Below, one piece after another: positions 31,382-41,727 of a stretch of 64,000 bases of DNA. Origin of the DNA: Collybiopsis luxurians FD-317 M1 (lineage: Eukaryota > Basidiomycota > Agaricomycetes > Agaricales > Omphalotaceae). Position numbers and translations under genes: made by a program. The notes under the pieces are model-generated. The model did no database searches and was not told the DNA's origin. It worked only from the letters and a program-made list of their open reading frames with translations. Each line of letters begins with the position of its first letter. Position 1 is the first letter of the stretch. The DNA is taken from NCBI GenBank assembly GCA_000827265.1, contig KN834783.1, positions 442,876 through 506,875 of the forward strand, in the 5' to 3' direction.

Positions 31382-32549
31382 AGGTTCTCCTGGCGGAGGT
31401 CAAGTTTTAGAAGATGGAGGGAGGTTGGGTGGTCAATAACCCAGTTTGGTTGTCTTTTCAGGATCTTTGGCTGCTCAAGCACAATTGTCACATCCACACT
31501 TATAGCCAGATCAAACCTTGTTTTTGTGTTGCATCCACTTCACAATGAGGGATAAGCTGCATGTTTGTCACCACTAGACTCCTCTGAATTGGACTGAATG
31601 GATATTACAGTGAACATGTTACCACTGAAAACCTGTGTTCCCTCATATAAAAGGGATGCTGGCATGGCTGTGCAATGGTGAGGAGCAGGGTCTCAAGTAC
31701 CCTGACAGAGTTCTGAGTTCAACAAAGTACTGTATGCAGTGACATTAGTGCTTGAGGTCAGACCAGCTTCCTTTTGGTGATGAAGGAATGCTGCTACTCC
31801 ACCTGTTTGACCTCTCAGGACAACTGGTAAGTCACTTCCATCAGGTAAGGTGTACCGATGATATGACTATGGTTGTACCATAACTTTTTGAGCTTTTAGC
31901 TCCTCATCAAGAGACAACTACAAGTCTATAAATTGTTAATATACAAACTCACTATAAAAAGTCTAACAGTGTAATGGCAACGGCGGCATCAATGGTTCAA
32001 TACAAACCATCACAGCATCTCACAGGGCTATGCAGTCAGGTCTGGACAGGTCTGGAACTTGTGGCTGAGCATCAGAAAGTGGAGTAGCAGGGTTGATGGG
32101 AACCAGAGTATTAATTCTGATGGTGATTACTATGGCAATATCAGGCTGCACAGTGGCAATGTTCTGAGGGATTTCTATGAAACTCATGCCAAGAAATGAT
32201 AGGAATTGAATCCCATGCATATAAAAGGAGGCTGGGACAAGGGAAAAGAGGCAAGCTTCAGATGCCCCCCTCTATTGCTAGGTAATACACTAGCATTGGA
32301 ATTAGTCTATAGCTTCGGTGTTCTAGATTGTGTTTTGGTGTTTTATTAGGTATTACTTATTGTGTTTGTGTGTGTGTTGTGTTTTGGATTGTTGTTTAAA
32401 CTTGTCAATTGGATTTATCACTACTACTACTACAAACAACCCCCCCCCCCTTTTGGTTTTACTTGGTAAATATTGACTATAGTTCCCCTTGAACTTAGTG
32501 TGTTGAGTGTCAGGTGTTTGGTTTTGCCATCACCTTAGCTCACTGCATA
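31382..32549 (-). other. Degraded gypsy interior
   Basis: No continuous frame. It holds a run of 11 C (32440-32450), which is AAAAGGGGGGGGGGG on the element's sense strand, and GT-rich sequence at 32330-32400. Confidence 0.4.
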
Positions 32550-32813
32550 TCACCAACAAGTAGACTGATTGTAAACAAGCAGGCCTTCACAAACTAGTGG
32601 CAACATTTCAGGGCACTTTGATGGAATTGAGCCTCCAGCATGAACATTACTGCAGACAAAGCAAAACTTAGTATCATCAAAATGGTTAGACTGTAGAGGA
32701 GGGGTGGTAGTAAGCTGAACCATGACCATCAAAGGATTACTGGCACCATTCGAAGCTACCAAATTCACAACAGAAATGGAAAGGTCTTTGAGGTTCTGAG
32801 TCAAGGAGTCCAT
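32550..32813 (-). pseudogene. Gypsy gag C-terminal part with degenerate zinc knuckle
   Basis: It continues the gag frame after one stop codon. DDTKFCFVCSNVHAGGSIPS then KCPEM retains Cys-Cys-His-Cys but with wider spacing than the CX2CX4HX4C consensus. Confidence 0.65.
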
Positions 32814-32819
32814 CTCTGT

Positions 32820-33836
32820 TCAATTGATGAACTGTACTGTTTTCTGACCACGGTCTCCTCTTGCTGCAGTGGCTGGACATTCTGGCTCATAATGAGTTTC
32901 AGGGATGTGTGGGCAGAGATGTGCAGTAATCTCATCCATGTTGTCTTCATTTGTCTCCCATTCCCAGTAGATAAGCAATTCTTTGTCCTCCAATCTGGTA
33001 TTTAAGATTCCAACTACCTTGCTGATCTTTGGTGGTGTTGCATGTTTCTTCTCAATGTCGGTGAACTTGGTCATTACAAACTTTGCATCCTTGGTTGGGA
33101 GACCCTGCATGAAGTAGTATTGTTGTTCGGTATCAGTGATAACCTTCTCCTTGCAGAGAGGTGCAGATACAGCAAGGAAGGTTTGGTAGTACTGGTCAAT
33201 ATCAGCCTTTTTCACAAGTCTAGGCTTTACACTGTAAATGGTACAAAAGTCTTTGATATCACATTTCATGAGCTTCAGTGGTTGATCACCAGCAGAATAC
33301 AGCTCCACAAGCATATCTTCTGCATCCTTCCAGGTCTTTCCTGACATATCCAGGTCAAACTCAGTTTGGAGATGTATGATGCATTGTACATCTGCAGATG
33401 AGTATTTGACAATGTAATCTACAGGCTGATCTTTGTTGGTAATACCAGCTCGAGTGCTGTGAAGGATGAGCTGCTTCAAAAAGTTCTTGACACGGGTTCC
33501 ATCAAAGAATGGTGCATCTTGTGTACCAGAGACCGGCATTGGCATAATGACAGCGGTAATGGGAGCTGGGTTAGACATAATGTTAACAGAAGGGATAGAG
33601 TACGATTGATTCGATGAGGATGTGTTGATGTTTGAAGATGAGCTTGTTGAGTTTAATGACAAAGAGCTAGACAAAGTTGAAGAAGATGGAGTAATCGAAG
33701 ATGGACTGTTCTGCAATGGCAGCATAGTTGATCTGGGGATGATGACAGTTCTGCGTATGGAGTGTAGATAATTTTGAGTGTAAAGTTTGATGCAATGGTG
33801 CTTAACTTGAGCACTGATGGCTGCAATAAGCCACAA
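32820..33836 (-). pseudogene. Gypsy gag, 338-codon frame
   Basis: The Ser-rich N-terminal stretch is followed by a capsid-like region with PFFDGTRVKNFLKQL, KTWKDAEDMLVELYSAGDQP, DIDQYYQTFLAVSAPL and YYFMQGLP, typical of Ty3 gag (FDG....FL..; ..YF..GL). A TGA ends it at VQFIN and the reading continues directly at 32813. It lies 60 bases inside the 5' LTR. Confidence 0.8.
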
Positions 33837-33897
33837 TTTCTTGATGTTTTCAGGGTCCAGGTCTACAGGATACTGATTCCCCTGCGGTGGTCACCAC

Positions 33898-34551
33898 TGT
33901 GGAAGAGAGAGCTGAACCTCTGAAGGTTCTTGGGGTTCACAGTCAAGGCTGGAATGTTAGGAGTATGCATAGACAGTCTCACAGAGCTGAATGTGATAAG
34001 GATGGTGGTATGAGAGGTAGCGAAAAGACATATCAAGGAACCACTGTCATTGCAGAGCAAAAATATATCAATAAAGCTGGAGACCTTGTTGGGCCTCCTC
34101 ACACAAATACCAGAGTTTTGTTTTTTGGGAGGGTAAAAATCCATCCCCGTTCTCAATCCCTATTTACCTTTGTGTACAAAGTCCAAGAATTTGTATCTAA
34201 GGACTCCATCAACTTCTCTCATTTCCAGTACTTCCTTCAATGTGTCTCCACTCCCCACTAATTCCCCTCTGCTGATTCCCTGTCCTTCTTTGCCCTGTCC
34301 TCCCCTTACACCAACCTACTACTTTTACCAAGAAACAACCATTCCCAACTATAAGTAAACTAACATAACTCTATGAAATGTAGGCACAACATAAAAATTG
34401 TTGCAAGAAAACTCGTACATATGGAACCCGAATAGTGTGGTGGATCCAGAAGCACTTAGTCCGACAGCTTCAAAAGTCAATGCAAACTGACCGGCGAAAG
34501 AATCAGCGCCGTCAGAGGTCTTCTATGAGTGTATCGGTCAACACGACCACA
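33898..34551 (-). repeat. Gypsy 5' LTR (right copy)
   Basis: 654 bases with TG...CA ends. CG dinucleotides are almost absent in its left two thirds but several survive in the last 170 bases, next to the flanking host sequence. Confidence 0.85.
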
Positions 34552-34697
34552 CTATCTGTTTCTAGTCACTCTTTTGCTCTGCAGTAACCTGCCCTATAGG
34601 TACTCATTATGAACCTTACAGTACATAGATGAACTTAATAAGTGATATTTGACAATCATGACGCTGTATATGTATGAGTGAGTATCCGTGCAATCCC

Positions 34698-35030
34698 GGC
34701 GACCGCCTATCTGGAATCAGGTGGACAGCGTGGAACCCTCGAACAAGATGGCTAAGGTCATAAGGGCGGTGGGCGGGAGTATGGGACGGGCCGTCCCGGG
34801 CCACGGTTGCATTCATCTTCTCTCGCCAGTTGAAATCAAGGAAATCCTCGGCAATAAGACTATGTACTATTAATCCACCATGCTTGGCGAGAAGTTTTCG
34901 GATAAAAGTGAAGCTTAAGGTTTAAGGTTGAAGTTTGATTCAAAAACTCAATTATTTACATCCCTCCCAATCACACGTCTGAGTACCTGACATGACTGAA
35001 CAAAGTACAAAAATAGTATCAATATTCCAG
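34698..35030 (+). repeat. Dispersed repeat R1, copy 2
   Basis: Partner of 10300-10630. This copy keeps more CG dinucleotides than copy 1 (for example GGGACGGGCCGTCCCGGGCC). Confidence 0.7.
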
Positions 35031-35159
35031 GTTTTGATTTGCATAAATACATAGTCGGAGAAGTGAAGCTACCTAAACAGTCAAGACTACTTATAGAATT
35101 ACAATCTGACCATGCAGCCTGGTTTCGCTCATGGGATCATATTCAACCAACCCAATCAA

Positions 35160-36955
35160 CTAAGCAGTAAATGTAGAGCCAATAGCTCCGAATTTAATGT
35201 TGGAGAAGACGACTTGCGCGTTCGGGGACTGAGCTTCTACCACAGCCGGAGATCCAGAGGTAATCGGGCAAGTTCCACGAAGGTTACCGGGAGCAGTTCC
35301 ATCGGTAGGGAAGTCACTATCAAGCCAGAGCATGTTGACAGCGTAGTCATCCCTTGCAGAGAAAGAAACCCTTCAGCATAGAGTGTACTATAGGAACATG
35401 CTCGGACGTACCACAAACTAAGAACAAGGACCATTCCGTCGGCCATGGCACGTCCCATACCGGTCATTCCACCCTTGGAATCGAAGGTATCAGAGTCACC
35501 AAAGGCGGCCTTCTGCTGCTCACAGAATTGAGTACTGATCTCGTTGGTGGCGGTGACTCCAGCGACGTTGGTCTCGGAGTTTTGGATGACAACTCCGTTT
35601 TGAACGTAGAGACGACGGATGGCGGAGAGGGTGCCAGAGGTCTCGTTGTTGGAAGAGATGAATTGTGTGACGACCGTGAAGGGCTGGGTGGTGTCGACAG
35701 TCATGCCGGGGCCGAAGAAAGTAGTGTCACCGAGACGAAAGGAGTTGAAGTCACAGCCAGCTTGGTCACAGACACCAGCGGTAGAGTTGGGTGCGGAGCA
35801 AGTTGTACCAGTGCATGAAGTTTGTTCGGTGACAGTGCAAGGGTGAGCTGTGAAGGCAGAAGAGATCGAGTTGGCTTCCCAAACCTATATTCGCCTCTTA
35901 AGTGAGCACTGAAGTCCATCGACAAGCACGAAGTACTTACATCCATCTCGGCACAGCAGGTACCAGTGTTTCCAGTACCGGTGTTGGGGTTGTTTGTGGA
36001 TGGAGTCCTAAATTACCAAAAAGAGAAGCGAAGCGGATTGGAGGAACGGGTACAGAGGAGAATGAATTTAAGAAGAAAAGGACAAAGTCTGAACCGTACC
36101 AGTCAATAATGTTGGCCTGTCCGAGATATAAGCATTAATTGCCAGATAATAAGAAAACAAAATGACTGACCAATCCGTCAATGAACTTGATGTCATGCGG
36201 ACACTGAGAATCACAGTATCCAGTTCCGTACTGAGCACCAGCCTTGTTCGTGGAGAATCGGGACTACATTAAAAAGCATTTAGGATATAGTCGAAAAAGA
36301 ATGTTCCAGAAGATGATACTAACCGTTCCACCGTCCGCATCCATTTGAGAGAAGTACAGGGCACCGTTTATACCACATGGAAGCTGAGAGACATCGACCT
36401 CGAAGCTGAACTCTTGGTTGATGAGTTTGAAGATTTGATACTCGGTTTCTGATCCTGGGGCCATTAAGTATACACGGGAACCGACGTTCTTTTGCTCAGC
36501 AAAGGTCACGAATTTAAGGGTCAACGAGTCTCCGCTGGAGACGACACCGTAGGTTCCTGCGTAATGTTCATGCGTCGAAACGATATATCAGACGATGACT
36601 GAAAGCGATTTACCTTCATAGTCAGCTCCGTCAAGAGCACAGTTCTCCGCACAGGTGGTCGGGTCTAGTTATCATGCGTCAAAACTTTTGACCTCGAGAC
36701 TAGTATGTATAGCTTACCAGGGCAGAGAGTGGTGTCCCATTCGTTCCCCAAGTAGCAGTTGGTCGAGGAAGTGGTTTGGTGCAAGTACCTCCAGTTCGCG
36801 TCCAACACAACCGAGGAGGACTGGGTGGTGCATCCAGACGCTGTACATTCTTGCCAGGTCAGAGGAGGGTGATTCTCTGCAGTCAGCGTTCCAATCTGTT
36901 GACCGTACGCGACTGCGAAAAACGCGAAAGAGGTGAGGGCTGCCAAGCGGAACAT
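35160..36955 (-). CDS. GH7 cellobiohydrolase, 454 aa, eight exons, no CBM
   Basis: Exons on the minus strand are 36955-36718, 36664-36614, 36556-36324, 36263-36171, 36116-36100, 36007-35941, 35884-35412 and 35352-35160; the sum is exactly 455 codons. A signal peptide ([18 protein letters not shown]) leads to mature QQIGTL. The family signature [14 protein letters not shown] supplies the catalytic Glu231, Asp233 and Glu236 (precursor numbering). Paired Cys residues, MLWLDS and the C-terminal [13 protein letters not shown] are typical of reducing-end cellobiohydrolases that hydrolyse crystalline cellulose. It stops right after the catalytic core, without linker or CBM1. One exon is only 17 bases. 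Confidence 0.95.
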
Positions 36956-37010
36956 CGTAGACGATTGCTGCGGGTAACCGATGAAGACTGAGAGATGCAA
37001 CGATACTTGC

Positions 37011-37017
37011 TTTTATA
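37011..37017 (-). promoter_or_regulatory. TATA box of the GH7 gene
   Basis: TATAAAA on the minus strand, 56 bases before the ATG at 36955. Confidence 0.65.
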
Positions 37018-38160
37018 CTCGTAATTGCAAGAGGTCTTAGTTTAAATGTGGCGCAGTGCAAACCCTTTTTACGGAGAATTTCCGGTGCGTAAGTGAGGTA
37101 GTGGAGGAGGTATAACCGCGCATTATCCGGGTACATCCACAGAGAAAGCGAAACGTCGTCTTTTCCAGAGCTGTTTGAAGCGAAGGGCACAGAATAGCGA
37201 GAGGAATTTAGGGTATCAGTACCCACCGGAAATTTATCGTAAGAATAGTAGACACTATGTTGTCAGGTTTCACATTGAATATGCTATTCATCGTACATGG
37301 AAGATGACCAGGGATAAAAATGACTCTCAATACAGAATAAGGTACGCTCAGATGCTGGTGTGTATCTTTGCTGTATTTTTGGTCTAGTTAGTGGATTTAA
37401 CTCTCTTCGCTGCTAAAAATTATTCGGTCCGCGGTACTTTGTGATCAGAGACACCTGCGTGTTTGGGTACGAAAGCAACAAAAAGGGGTTTAGCCATGCA
37501 TGGGATGCGCGTTTTCTAGTACTGGCATGAAGGCTTGCCGTTTCATTTTTCCGATGTTTGTTTGCACGGGCCTATAATCGAAAATCGATACTGCAGTCAT
37601 TGATCCAGAAATAGGCAAAGTTAAAATATTGTCGACGTCCACGATTGGTAGTGGATACTTATAGTATATATGCGGCTTTGAATGGTCATGTACTTTCAGA
37701 CTGAGCAATTAATTTCTCAATGAATAAGCTGTAGACGTAGTGAACCTGATCCCCCTTGAGAATGTTGAACGCTTGTATTCAACCTAAGCAGGATACTCAC
37801 TAACTGTTTCCCTCCGGTCATTATGGTTTTATAACTTTGCTCGCTTTCCTGTCGAAAAGTTCGTCTTCTACTGAAAGAAAATGTTTGCGGGGAAGCTTAA
37901 ATTTCGAACAGACGACTGCATAGGTGCAGAAGCAGCAAGAGATGCGTAATACTGCTCGTAATCCGGGCAGGAAAGTTAATAAACCCGAACATCGGGAGGG
38001 AGGAAGAATCCTAACAGGAGTCCACGTCTGCATCAGTGCTCGGAGCAACACTCAGCTCTACTTTTGTAAGCTGATCTTTCACGTCAATGTCCGGTTGTCC
38101 AGGAGCCATACTCTTCGAGAACCACGATGGAAGAGAGTTCTGCTGTGATTTTGTTATGCT
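37018..38160. other. Intergenic, GH7 promoter side
   Basis: About 1.1 kb without a recognised gene. It contains the GH7 upstream region. Short frames show no domain. Confidence 0.4.
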
Positions 38161-39210
38161 TTATGCATCTCTTTCCGATTGCTTTGTGATTTCCCTCTCG
38201 GATAGAATAACTACCTTTATGCCTTTGTTCTTGCCTCCGGTCAGTTCCGAACTGATTATCTCCATTTGATCATCTGCGCCCCTGTTGCGATTAGCATTGA
38301 CCCAAGTCTCGACGTCAAGACTAGGCAAAGGTTGAAGTTGTTGTTCTAGAAGTATGAAGGTATGAAGAAACGCACGAAGGCAAGACCATTCCTTCAACCT
38401 TTTGCAATCCAGCCTGTATGAACCGCGTTTGGTGGTTGAAACGGTACATGCGCTCTGAATTGCTTTGTAGTCCTCCCTCAAAATCCTCGCTTTCGGAACG
38501 ACATATCTTGCAAACAAATCGGCCTCTATTGGATCTATCGCTTGACTCAAGTCGAGTAAAGTATATGACGTCTTGCAGTTGGGACAGCTATAGCCTTCGC
38601 CATTGACGGCCTGTCAAGTGCAAAACATGAGGTTTAGATGAAGTTTGTCATTCAAGTCGAGACTCGGTACTTGCGTCAGGCTTGGAGTCAATATTTCGCC
38701 ACATCTGTTGGATGCGCCATCTCACCACCATGCAAAAATTACCATAGTCTATGTAGTAGTATCGTTTGGAAACAACGCGTCGGGTGTCTTCATTCAGCTC
38801 ATTTTGTTGATAGCTGCATAAATGACAAGGGGAGCAGAATAAGTGGGCTCGGCTGGGAAAACAAACGAGAAGAGAGGCCGTCCAACCTTTTGATCAAGCA
38901 GTCATTAACCAGCACCGCGATAACCTTTCTTAATTCCTTCATATTCCATCCCACTCTCTGGGCCAATTGATCATCCCTGAGGCTAGAAAACAATGAGAAG
39001 GTGAGATTTCATTGCTCTGCAAGAGCAACTACAGCTGAGACTTTCTAGATTCTGAAAGCAGGCAAAGGGGTGCAATGATAGGTACATACACACTTACACT
39101 GTTTGATATGTCAACTGGTCCATAACAATGGTGTATTTCGGCTTATAAAAGCCTCGAGCAACATGTTGAACCAGGAGCCGGAGAGCGTCCTGTTCTTGAG
39201 CAGTCGTCAT
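38161..39210 (-). pseudogene. TFIIE-alpha-like (TFA1-type) gene, frame-disrupted
   Basis: The first exon (39210-39098) encodes QEQDALRLLVQHVARGFYKP then KYTIVMDQL. After an intron, 38982-38887 encodes VLRDDQLAQRVGWNMKELRK. Then RRVVSKRYYYIDYGNFC and VVRWRIQQM follow (38813-38671). This is the winged helix of TFIIE alpha, the Pol II initiation factor. The zinc ribbon is split: CPNCKTSYTLLD is in one frame and FVCKICRSESEDFEG in another, with a base missing near 38511-38518. A second frame conflict occurs at the 38670/38610 intron. FNHQTRFIQAGLQKVEGMVL and LDVETWVNANRNR come next, ending at 38161. Probably a decayed second copy; sequencing error remains possible. Confidence 0.75.
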
Positions 39211-41667
39211 TGGTCGCAATATGAAGATCACGATGAGGCACGGAAACCCAAAGGTGCTAGTGACTATACAGAAGCGAGGGGACGTTGGGATGGATGCAAG
39301 AAGTTGTTGTAGTTGCGCGGAAGATATACGTTTCAAGTGGTGGCGGTGGTAAGTCAACAAGACTCAATCTTTGTGTTGATTTGGGATCATTCTGTTGAAT
39401 TGCGGCGATACTCACGATCACCCGTGAGCTTGAGCCTTGACTTTCTATTGACTTTTTGTGTAATAACAGGTGTATTACAGTATGCATCCTGCTGCCTTAA
39501 AGGCCGGCTTCCAGAACTACTTGAACTCGTATCTGTCCCATTTAATACGGACTGGGCCAAACCGTACTGCCATACCTACCGCCATTCTACTGCCTTTGAA
39601 GGCAGTACGGTGGCTTTTGCGTCTCATACTTCGGGCGGTCCCTTCACGTGAGCCAGCTTGTCATTCCTCCAGGCTGGATTGCGGCTTGTAGCTAGCTCTC
39701 AGTCAACTCCTTTTGGTCCATCCAGCAATCGGGTTACGAATAGCCGGCTGGTTGCCGAAGCCGAGCCGGCCAGCCGACGTGGTTTACACTTCACATGGCT
39801 CTAAGCGGCTTGGAGCTGGCTCCCAGTCAACTGGAGTATCCTACCCGCACAAACTTTACATAAGCTTCTCAATCTTATCTCGACCATATCAGGCTTATCT
39901 ACCATAGCATGTGAATATGAACTTAGAATTTTTTTTTCAATATCCTCAACCCCGAACCCTAACCACTGGGGCCTCTGCCCTCAAACCCCCGTCCTAACCG
40001 CTAACTAACCCTAACCAAACCATAACCAGCTAACCGGGCACGCCTGCAGCGTGCAAAAAACCTAACCAACTAATCCAACCTCCCGAATGCTTATCGTTAT
40101 CAGTGTGAGAGCTTACATAAACTTTGTGCGGGCAGAGTTTTCCTGATTTCGGCTCATTGATAAGCACCCAACAAGCTGACTAAAGCTTTTGTATAATCTT
40201 TTGGTTGACTGAAAGTCCCTCCCTTCTATTTTTATTGTCTCAGAAGCTAAGTGGATAAGGAAATTTCTAACTTGCATATTCTACATTTCACTTCAATCTC
40301 TTAGCCAAAATCTTTTACGAACATAGAGAGTATACAAGCTTCTTATGGCTGACAAACTGACGCATATATCCGAGGGCTTGAGCCATTAAGTGATCAAATT
40401 GATTAGATTTCAAGACTCGGACTACAATACCGTGACATTTATGTGTGGCCGATGGGTAGCTCCTTATGAGTTTGTGGGTATCACAAAGAGACTTTTGCTA
40501 TGACTCAAGCTAACATTACCAAGTCGACGACATCGCGTTAGGTTACATCACCACAGGCAATTGCTTAGTGCTCTGCCTACCCAAGCACTATTTGGCAACA
40601 ATGCAAGAAATTAGAAGGTATTTTACCATACTTAATCCCAGAGGGAATTATGTTTCAGCTTCCCAGCTTGTAGTCGGCTTGGGCCAAGCTCCAGTCGGCT
40701 AAGCGTGAGAGTCGCGGCTCACGTACTCGACTTGCGGCTAGCCGAGCCGCAGCAGCACTAAATCGGACGTATCATGATCTTTCAGGTCACTCGAGTTCCT
40801 TTCCTCTCAGCCCCATGCCCTCAGAAGTTTTCAAACTGTCTAAAATGCATCGGGAACCATCAATGCAGTGGCAGGGATTTTGTTGAATGAGCATGTATGG
40901 AGTTGGGCCAAGGCGAGTCCCAAAATGTTTTTTTTTCAACTATATAGCCTAGTCTCCTGTAAGCAGAGCGCATAACGATCAGTAAACTGATGTATGTGTC
41001 GTCCGCTTATCGTTCGAGGACTTTTGGGCAGGCCTATTAAGCGCCTATTAGATCACATAATCACTGGCTGAATCTGGAGGCACCGGGCTTGTTGAATTCA
41101 TTCTTCTTCATTCTGGCTGTGTTTTTAGCATCTAAACATTTTTCGAAGTGTTTCGCCACCTCGGAATTTGTTTCGCAACAATTTTGTCCAACAATTGCGA
41201 CCAGATTCCGACTGCCGAAATGGGTATTCAGATGGCATGTAGTAGTTTATGAAATGAATCAAAGTGTTATTAAAAGTGAACTATGGGTCCGGGAACACCG
41301 AGTGAATGCGGATACGACAAGAAATGCTTGAAGCGCTTCCGTATATGGCATGAGATTACGTGATCTAATTGGGCGCATGAAGGCCCGCTTACTATCCTGT
41401 CAAATGAAAATTAGACTATATATAGCATGAAATCAACATTTGTTGATCACCATTTCTGCCACCTTAACAAATCTTAGTTGGATTGCGTTAAAACCGTTGC
41501 AATCGTAAATTTAAATTGAATTCTTCAGATCACGGCTCACTGTGGCCCCATGAGGCATACAAGCTAAAGACGCCCGAATGCCCTAATCTCCGAGAACTTC
41601 GTCATACACATGCCAGGAACAGTCCGATGATATCGACATCGGCCCTCGGCCCATCTCTTCTGTATCA
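39211..41667. other. Repeat-rich spacer before the NACHT-WD40 gene
   Basis: No coding gene is recognised. It holds GC-rich GGCTCGGC/GCCGAGCC words at 39640-39800 and 40660-40760, an ACTGCCTTTGAAGGCAGT palindrome near 39590, and a CTAACC-rich tract. Confidence 0.45.
39844..40132. repeat. Short inverted repeat enclosing a CTAACC-rich tract
   Basis: 39844-39867 and 40109-40132 are inverted copies at about 19 of 24 positions, sharing TTTGTGCGGG. Between them 39945-40075 carries repeated AACCCTAACC and CTAACC words. It could be the ends of a decayed element. Confidence 0.4.
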
Positions 41668-41675
41668 TATATAAG
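41668..41675 (+). promoter_or_regulatory. TATA box of the NACHT-WD40 gene
   Basis: TATATAAG, 53 bases before the ATG at 41728. Confidence 0.65.
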
Positions 41676-41727
41676 TAGGGCAGATGAGAATATCGACCGT
41701 GAACACTCTGAGATTATTGCTGTTCAA

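Larger units (their letters stand above)
18185..34551 (-). mobile_element. Decayed Ty3/gypsy LTR retrotransposon, nested insertions inside
   Basis: Two LTRs (18185-18849 and 33898-34551) enclose minus-strand remnants in the Ty3 order gag, protease, reverse transcriptase, RNase H, integrase, then an extra 3' frame. CTAT borders both ends (18181-18184 and 34552-34555) as a target duplication. Removing the copia insert and the foldback element leaves about 10.3 kb, long for the group. All frames carry stops or shifts and the reverse transcriptase catalytic pair is changed, so the copy is dead. No clear primer-binding site or polypurine tract adjoins the LTRs. Confidence 0.85.

Noticed and set aside
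39713..39907. Open frame in the GGCTCGGC-rich spacer
   Set aside because: Composition follows the repeat words; no conservation signal.
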